The notes below the pieces were generated by a model, which saw nothing but the letters and a program-made list of their open reading frames with translations, had not been told where the DNA came from and ran no database searches. The translations under genes and the position numbers were made by a program. DNA of 64,000 nt from Triplophysa rosa. Its lineage: Eukaryota > Chordata > Actinopteri > Cypriniformes > Nemacheilidae. Shown piece by piece: positions 56,281 through 64,000 of this stretch (position 1 is the first letter of the stretch; every line of letters begins with the position of its first letter). The stretch is taken from the NCBI RefSeq assembly GCF_024868665.1, contig NW_026634371.1:62172-126171 (forward strand), given 5' to 3'.

Positions 56281-57210
56281 AAGTCCTGAGATTGGGGGGG
56301 GTTGATCGCAAGCCTTGCAACACTCCTCTTTAATGCTTTATATAATGATGGCACTTGTCTTTTCAGGAGACGATACAGATCGAGAGATGTCACCAGCATT
56401 TTTCATGTGTCTCTGACATTGCAAACCTGAGATTTGGGGGGGTATGATTTCGGCAAGCCTTGCCAAAATCACACTCCCCTCTTTATAATGCTTTATAATA
56501 ATGATGACACTTGTCTTTTTCAGGAGACAGACTACAGTTCGAGGATGTCACCAGCATCCTTTCATGTGTCTCTGACATTGCAAACCTGAGATTTGGGGGG
56601 GGTATGATTTCGGCAAGCCTTGCCAAAATCACACTCCCCTCTTTATAATGCTTTATAATAATGATAGACACTTGTCTTTTTCAGGAGACAGACTGCAGAT
56701 CAGAGATGTCACCAGCATCCGTTTTCATGTGTCTCTGACATTGCAAACCTGAGATTTGGGGGGGGTATGATTTCGGCAAGCCTTGCCAAAATCACACTCC
56801 CCTCTTTATAATGCTTTATAATAATGATAGACACTTGTCTTTTTCAGGAGACAGATTACAGATCGAGGATGTCACCAGCATCCATTTCATGTGTCTCTGA
56901 CATTGCAAACCTGAGATTTGGGGGGGGTATGATTTCGGCAAGCCTTGCCAAAATCACACTCCCCTCTTCTATAATGCTTTATAATAATGATGACACTTGT
57001 CTTTTTCAGGAGACAGATTCAGATCGAAGCGATGTCACCAGCATCCAGTTTTCATGTGTCTCTGACATTGCAAACCTGAGATTTGGGGGGGGTATGATTT
57101 CGGCAAGCCTTGCCAAAATCACACTCCCCTCTTTATAATGCTTTATAATAATGATGACACTTGTCTTTTTCAGGAGACAGACTGCAGATCAGAGATGTCA
57201 CCAGCATCCA
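56281..57210 (+). repeat. ~160-bp tandem array with exon-like units
   Basis: The motif CTTTTTCAGGAGACAG recurs at about 56364 (variant), 56521, 56682, 56845, 57007 and 57171, giving units of 157-164 bp. Each unit has a polypyrimidine tract and AG acceptor, a short coding-like block ending in ACATTGCAAACCTGAGATTT, and a GGGGGGGGTATGA donor-like site. A near-perfect hairpin (GATTTCGGCAAG / CTTGCCAAAATC) follows. Confidence 0.85.
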
Positions 57211-57947
57211 AATGTTTTATTTCTATGATCTGGATCACTTTTTATTGTTAAAGTCAAATTCCATAGCTTTCTTAGCTTAACTCGTCTCTGTTGATGACCT
57301 ATAATGAGGGGCCAAATTATCATGCTTATTCAGGAGAGAATGGACTATGAAATTTTTCTAAGTCATTGGGACCAATGTTTGAAGGAGGGAGACAAAATAG
57401 TGGTTCCAATAAATCAAAAATGTTTCCAACTTTCAAAATTCAATTTTCTCCTGTTTGCTTAGTTCATATGTTAAATCACACTCTGATTTAAAACGGTGTC
57501 ACTAAAGTGTTCATTCTATTTGATGTATGATTAAAAACTTACAACACTGTTCATGTAAAGATAAATAGGCCTTTATTTTATTATTTAAACATGATGTGTC
57601 TTGTATAGTTCATATGATTGTTAATTCAAGTATTATGGTAAACCCTAATCTGCCCATGTTTTAATTACGCGATTAAGGTTAAAAAACATTCTACAATATG
57701 AAATGTCTTTAAAGTTGTCTGAAGCTATGTATGTTGTGAAAACGCTACACAAATGACGTCTCCCTCTTTGAAAAAAAACGCCTGCATCTAACTTTCAGTA
57801 GCATGCTTTTATGTGGGATGGGATTTCAATCAAATTTGAACACTGCGCCTTGCAAATTCGCCACAATTTTCTCCGCCACCAGATTCTATTTCTTAGTCTA
57901 CAATTTTCTTGGATGTCCTGTTGTTCTGTTTGATTGATTTATTGACC
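57211..57947 (+). other. Between array and integrase gene; one possible exon
   Basis: An acceptor-like TTATTCAG at about 57331 precedes a 42-codon open reading (ERMDYEIFLSHWDQCLKEG) that ends at a TAG. It could be the last exon of a gene using the tandem array, but there is no recognisable domain. The rest is AT-rich. Confidence 0.3.
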
Positions 57948-58913
57948 ATGGATCCTGTGATTTATAAGCAAATTACAACGTACAAGACCACTGGAACGTA
58001 CCCTGACGGACTCAAGAAGAACGAAAAAAATACTTTTCGGCAAAAGGCCAAGAAATTTAAAATGACAGGTAAATTCGAATGTATGATTAATTCTGATTAA
58101 TAATTTGCGGGTGGATGAAGTAGTAGTCATGGTATAAGATGCGTACGGTATGCCTATAGATTTTTGGAATAGTGTGCAGATTTACCGGGTGCTTTATAAC
58201 GTTACTGCTTTTTTGGAAAAAGATAAATCCCCCTCAAAATGGTTCTTTGAGCACATAACTTTCAATCTTTTTTTTTTTATCGCGGAGGCAAACATACACT
58301 GACGTCTTTACTTTTTTAAATGCTTTGTTAGACGCCTAATCTTGTCCTGGAATATATATAAACTGACCAAATTAATTTCTCTGATAATTTTAACCACACT
58401 CTAAAAAAAAGCCGTAAAAATAGGGCACAATATACTGTATTAATATGAAGGAATTTTCCGTGTTCATTTTTACAGTTGTTTTACCTGTATTTTACATTTT
58501 GCACTGCATTCATTTGCATTTTAGCATTAATGGAAATGTCCGTAAAATAAAGGAAAATGTACTGGTAATTTTCTGCCAGTACTTTATCTGTTTTTTTACG
58601 GGATTTTTTTTTACAGTGCACTAACGTATATACTTGGCAGTACGTTATGTGTCTGAATGCTTCTTGTTTGCCTGTAACATCTTTAAATTTTATCTCTAAA
58701 TAATTTTTAATACAGAAAAGTTTAAAGTTAGAATTTTAGTTATGCTAAATAGCTGTTCTTGATTTTCTGTGAAAAAGAATAATTTACCTGTCTGTCTAGT
58801 ATGTTTTCAAATATAATGTCACTTTTAGTCTCAATATGTTTATTATATTTAGATCTGTTATCCATATATCGATATGTCCAGTATAATTCATTATGCAAAA
58901 GTCAAGTATCTAT

Positions 58914-60085
58914 TAGGGGTGTAACGATACTTCGTATTACGATATTTCGCGATGCAAAAATGTTACGATGCGCATCGTAGAGAGATGGGATATTTTACGA
59001 TATGTTTAATTCTATTCGTTAGACACTACCTACTCTGCCAGCGCGTCACGTTGCTTATCTCACATATGCGGTAGAGAGAGAAGTCTCTGTGAGAAGGGGA
59101 AGCACAAGACACAATCTGTCTCCAAGTGGTTTACAAAGCGTCATATTTTCCTTCACAATCGCCGTTAAAACACAGCAAACTTGAAGCGTGACTGCAGGCG
59201 AGTCACGCCAGTTTTTAAATGCCAATGTTCATTTATCCGCTAACGTGAGCTGCTGCATTACGCGATATGCAACATAAAGTAAGCCAAAAGATACCAGCGC
59301 TGTTCCGATCAGAGAAGCGATGAAGTGAGTCGTACTGTAGATTAAAAGATCGAATGACATGCTAAAAAACAAGTATGTGATCTGCATGATTGAAGAAATG
59401 TAATACAGTTTATGTAATATGTCTTTTTGAAAGATTTTTCTCATTTATTACTGTCTCAAGCAAAGACAGCGCAGCTTCACAGAGACACGAGCCAATAGCG
59501 TTTGAGTGTGAGCTCTTTCAGAGCGTTTCATTGGTTTAATGTACTGAATGAACACGCCCTTCACTGAACGAATGAGTCAATTGAGTCAAAATGAGACTGA
59601 ATGATCCGCTACATGTCTTTCATGGTCTAATATTCTCTGTTACAACACTGCATATCCAGTAGTTACTCAACTTTTCCGAAATAAAAGGTAAAGTAAATTA
59701 TGTCGAAACAGTTCAATCTTTGTATGGAACATTTAATTACACCAATTCAATGAGTTATCCAAATAGATTTTAGTAGACTAATATAATTTTGATTTTGTCG
59801 ACTAAAACTATGATAAATAGGGATGACTAATACTAAATTGCATTTTAGTCAAAAGACTATGACTAAAAGCTAAATCAAAATTTGTTGTCAAAAGTTACAC
59901 TGATCTTAATTCTAATTTCAGTTTAGCCTTAAAATGTTAAAATTCTTTAATGAGTTGCATGTTCAACAAAATAAGCTAATGAAATTGTTAATATTTTGAA
60001 AATAAATGTTATTTTAATTTTTTATTTTGTTAAAAATATTGAGATATGTACCGAATCGTTAGCTGAGCGTATCGTTACACCCCTA
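58914..60085. mobile_element. hAT-like non-autonomous element in the first GIN intron
   Basis: Inverted ends TAGGGGTGTAACGATA and TATCGTTACACCCCTA; 1,172 bp. No transposase frame and no clear 8-bp duplication. Confidence 0.75.
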
Positions 60086-60206
60086 CAAGGATCTCACACC
60101 ACTTCTTACAAAAGTCTGGAAGTCTTTCTGGATTTGTAATTCCAGTGGTATCTGACCCTTTCTGTAAGTGTTTTGGTTGAATATGGGTGTCGAGATCTGT
60201 TTGGTT

Positions 60207-60331
60207 ATTAGCATTATTCCAAATATCTTTCTCTATGTTTATCAGAACAAAGTTTTATATGCACATTTGGAACAACTCGAAGGTGAGTTAATGATGACAG
60301 AATTTAAATTTTTGGTTGAAGTATCCCTTTA
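60207..60331. mobile_element. Partial Tc1-type palindromic MITE, copy 3
   Basis: One arm only (CCAAATATCTTTCTCTATG, then GAGTTAATGATGACAG and AAGTATCCCTTTAA), the same family as 10177-10586 and 49773-50162. Confidence 0.65.
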
Positions 60332-63300
60332 ACTGTCACAAGCCCACATGTGGGGCCAAATTCTTTTTTTAACTATTCAACTGCTAATATCCTATGCCAA
60401 ACGTAAAAAACCTAACAAACAAGACTTGTGTGCATTTTGTTAGCAAGTTAACGTGAAAATCCTTTACAAATGTGTGTCCAGAGAATAAAACTTTGAACTT
60501 TGAATTATTTCTTTTTCTCATAGATGGAGAATTGTTTTATGTACGTCACAAAGGAATGACAAGTGAAGTAACGACAAAAGTTGTTTGTGGAGCAGAGCAG
60601 GCAGATGAAATCTTCAAGGAGTTTCATGCCAGCAGTCTTGGGGTGCATACTGGTCAAAAAAAGACCAGAGATGCGATTTGCATAAGATTTTTTTGGCCTA
60701 GTATGTCACAAGACATTGATGCATGGGTAAAATATCTACTGATTTTGCCTATCATGAGAATTGTAATGTAGTATTGTATATAATACCTTATACCATGGGC
60801 TGTTTGAATACTCTATTCTGATTGGTTGGGAGATGTGTATTAAAGCTGTTTAATGCACAGGTAGTTCCAGTCAGTTTGATCAACATTTGAAATTAACTGA
60901 TGAAAATAACTGTAATTTTAACATGTCTGATCCAAAATCACACTGTTAACATCAATAACAGCTTTAACTTGGCAAATGACCATGGTATAAGCGGGATAAT
61001 CCATGGCTAGCCGTGCATTTAAGGGTTTTAATGCAGTTCGCAGAGGCAACTTCCACGTTGTGCATTGAAACCATTTAACACACGGCTAGCCGTGGATTTT
61101 ACCCTACATATTATAAGTAATAATAACTTCTTGGATTCATGTTTAGTGAATTGTTCATAATTCAGTGAAAAATCATGAGTGCTTAAACAATTAAATGTTG
61201 TATGTTTTGACAAGGTGGCACAGTGTGAAGCATGCCAGTCCAGCAGACCTTCGATAAAAATGGAGACGGAATACACGCCAATTGTGGTATGATTTGTTTT
61301 CTATTACAGACCCAAAAGATTGAGAACTGAAATATCACTTTGGAAAAAAAATACAGGAGAAAACCAGCTACAGTATTAAGCTCGATTACATAGGGCCTAA
61401 AGTGTTTAACAAATTAATTAGAGTGCCACAGCTCATTGCCGACCTAAACTAACGGTTCTGGTGATTATAAAAATATTTTTTATGTTTTTTGTTAAAGGGG
61501 GGTGCATATTATGTAAGCGATGTATTAAGTAAGCAATGTCTGGTAGCCGATGTTGATGTTTTAAATCACTAAAACAAACACTCCCCTACCCCAAAAGGGT
61601 CTCGCCCTATTTTAATAGCTCCTTGATTGCATATTCATGCAAAATATTCAAAGCATATATTAGTTCTGTGAAACAAAGCCAAACCAATGTTGCTCACCTA
61701 TCGAGAGAAAAACAAAGCAATCTCTGCATCCAATCGCAGTGCCTCCAGCTCCTTGAGTTTTTTTCAGCGCTGAAAAACTGATCAAATATTTATATGGGTC
61801 CTACTTCTTTCCATATTGTAAGCCTTCTTTTGTTCCGCAGAAGTTTTCCTCTTTCGTTTTTTATCTGCCATTTTTCTCTTTCTGTCATTGCTTGGCTCAG
61901 CTGATGTCAGTCCTGTGCACTGAGTGCTCTCTATTAGACACGCCCCTTACTGTTGATGGGAACAAGTTTGTTTTGGTATTAAACCCGACTCAGTATTCTA
62001 AAGGATTTTTGAAAAAATACTAACCCCGCCTTTAATGATTAGTCCACCAGTATGTGTAAGCTCTTAAGTCACAGTAGTATGTCTAAAATACGCTATAATT
62101 ATTTACAGATTGAGCAAAATGTTAAGAAAAAATAAGAGGGATCAAACAAATTTTTTAGTTGATTGTTTTAATTGTTAGTGTAATAGTATAAATATATTAC
62201 CCAAATCAAACATTTACATACCCTTCAAACTTCATTTGTGTGATGTTACCTCAGTATGAAACAAACTACTATTGATATTACTAAAGTATAATTTGGTTTT
62301 CTTTTGTAATTTGTTCTAGGTTAAACAACCTTTTGAGTTGATTGGGATGGACTTGATAGGGAAACTCACACTTACAGAAAGTGGCAATCAGTATATTTGT
62401 GTCATAGTTGACTATTTGACAAAGTGGCCCCAGGCATTCACATTAAAAAGCAAAACGGCAAAAGAAGTGACGGAGTGTTTGCTGAAATTTGTCTATCAGT
62501 TTGGGGCCCCTGAAAGGGTACTCACTGATCAAGGGAAAGAGTTTGTCAATGAGGTTAGTTTACAGATGCACATGTTTACATAAATATGTTGGATGTTAAA
62601 CATTGAAGCTGATATTATGCATTGTTGTCCTTGTAAAACATTTTTTTTATGATTGCAGCTCAACAGACATGTCTGCAGTGTGCTCAACATTAAACGATCA
62701 CTTTGTGCACCGTACCATCCACAGACTAATGGATTCGTTTAAAAAATGAATGCAACAATCCAGAGGTGACCTTTAATATCTTTATTCTAATTAAAAGTTA
62801 TTGTTATCATCCGCTGGTGTGGACGCAAATTTAGTTATAGTTACAGTTAGTGTTATAGCTATATGTATTATGTTAACGTCCCTTTATTCTGAACATTTGT
62901 TTTAGATTTATGTATTCATAGTGAAATGCTTTTATAATTTACAAAGCCAATGAACATGATGCAAAGGTGAAATGTTTAAATATTGAAAGATTGTTATATG
63001 TAATTATGTACTGTGTTGAATTACATTTTCAGAGCCCTCTGCAAACTTGTTAAAGACCAGCCTAAAGACTGGGACATGCACCTGGATTCAGTCATGTTTG
63101 GGTTACGTACAAAAAAACAAATGACCACAAAGTACTCCCCTTACTTTCTAATGTTTGGGAGAGAAGCACGTTATCCCTCTGAAATCGCAGAGCACTACAG
63201 GGTAACTGCATATTTTTTAGTTTTCAACAGTGCTTGAAGTGGGGAAAAAGTTTTGCTACTATCTTGTGCACCGTTGACATTACCACATTTGAAATTTCTA

Positions 63301-64000
63301 CACCGAAAAACAGTATTTTGAGATATTGCTGGTATTACTTATGTATTTATTTACTAAAGGGAACAATTTGCCAAACAACTGATTTGTAAAGTTGTGTGTG
63401 TGTAAATGTTCTATATCTAACCTCAATGCGTTACAGTCAATCATGCATCATGGCATACTGTATTAAAGAGCGTCAAATCTACACGTGGTTGATTGATCGC
63501 GAGTTCAAAGGTCCCATGTCTGACTTCCAGTGCCGTTTCAGACATTTATATCTGTGTTTTATCCCAGTTGTCTGGAAACCTGGTTAATTACCGCCTCTGT
63601 AGTGTGATTTGCTATTCTATTATTCCATTACTATTATTCATCCATACAATGATTCTTTGACTTGGAGTAGCAAAGTACCGGCAACATGAGAAGTGCCAGT
63701 ACGCAAGAAAAAGTGAAGGTACGCTAAAGATTTAAAGATAAAAGTGTTTATCGGCTTCAAGCACTGATTTCAAAATTAAATAATAACCACATGCAAAAAG
63801 GAGGCTACAATAAATAGATTCTAAAAATCTGTTAACTACTAACCAATAAGATAACTTTCTTTCCAGATTGACAAGACTGTGGAGGACACAGTGTCCATTG
63901 AGGATGTGACAGAGTCTGCTGTAAACCTTAGTAAAATTTTTACCGATGTACTGGGAAACATCCGTAAAAGTCATGAAAGTGTAAAAAAAAGAAAGTCACC

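Larger units (their letters stand above)
57948..64000 (+). pseudogene. GIN1/GIN2-like (Ginger-type) integrase gene, stop at the catalytic Glu
   Basis: Coding exons 57948-58068, 60524-60726, 61215-61286, 62320-62553, 62659-62765, 63033-63201 and 63867 to beyond the window join in consistent phase with GT-AG sites; the ATG has a strong ACCATGG context. The protein has a YKQITTYKTTGTYP start like vertebrate GIN1. An H2C2 zinc site follows (His75, His82, Cys112, Cys115), then a gypsy/Ginger integrase core with Asp143 (GMDLIGK) and Asp202 (LTDQGKEF). The DDX35E glutamate would be codon 238, and there the sequence is TAA (62740-62742). Downstream exons remain open and conserved-looking (ALCKLVKDQPKDWDMHLDSV). 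It is either a degenerating gene, a transposon relic or one read through; the 3' end is not in the window. Confidence 0.8.

Overview
The window looks like teleost, most likely cyprinid (carp/zebrafish-type), genomic DNA. The reasons are GT-AG introns with conserved phases, a FiNZ-type C2H2 zinc-finger gene, a chia-type chitinase with CBM14 tail, a GIN-type integrase gene, and a very dense load of fish DNA transposons (hAT-like elements with 8-bp duplications, Tc1-type palindromic MITEs, a TTAA-site MITE) plus LTR, LINE and tyrosine-recombinase relics. There are no bacterial-type operons, CRISPR arrays or rRNA, and I found no convincing tRNA gene.

Layout. 0-1.6 kb: last three exons of a SAMD3-like fish gene with one frameshift near its C-terminus. 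2-8.2 kb: two THAP-like exon relics around a broken minus-strand Ty3/gypsy element (gag, protease, RT) whose LTR-like ends carry unusually long terminal inverted repeats. 8.5-17.4 kb: three different gag-only, non-autonomous LTR elements (one minus, two plus) with proline-rich minisatellite C-termini. Two of them have 5-bp target duplications, and one sits just upstream of the chitinase. 17.6-24.9 kb: an apparently intact 10-coding-exon GH18 chitinase (484 aa), with a palindromic MITE, an RLE-type LINE remnant and a GC-rich block in its introns. 25.2-25.5 kb: a second copy of the chitinase upstream region, cut off from any chitinase body. 25.5-39.4 kb: transposon cluster, including nested hAT-like elements, a gypsy scrap, a tyrosine-recombinase element with a pair of 169-bp direct repeats, a 227-bp tandem repeat and a decayed zinc-finger pseudogene. 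39.4-44.4 kb: gene-poor. 44.4-51.1 kb: a minus-strand zinc-finger gene whose 42-finger exon contains four nearly identical 804-bp nine-finger units. 52.6-55.4 kb: a chitinase pseudogene broken by a solo LTR, frameshifts and deletions. 56.3-57.2 kb: a ~160-bp tandem array in which each unit carries a splice-acceptor-like site and a hairpin. 57.9-64 kb: a GIN1/GIN2-like integrase gene, split by introns and running off the window, with a stop codon exactly at the expected DD35E glutamate.

How the parts relate. The two chitinase bodies and the duplicated upstream region are best explained by an old tandem duplication later torn apart by insertions. FiNZ-type zinc-finger proteins are generally thought to recognise transposons, and this one lies among many candidate targets; no specific target can be read from the sequence. 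The host genes I can support are the SAMD3-like gene, the chitinase, the zinc-finger gene and the GIN-like gene. Almost everything else is mobile-element material in various states of decay.
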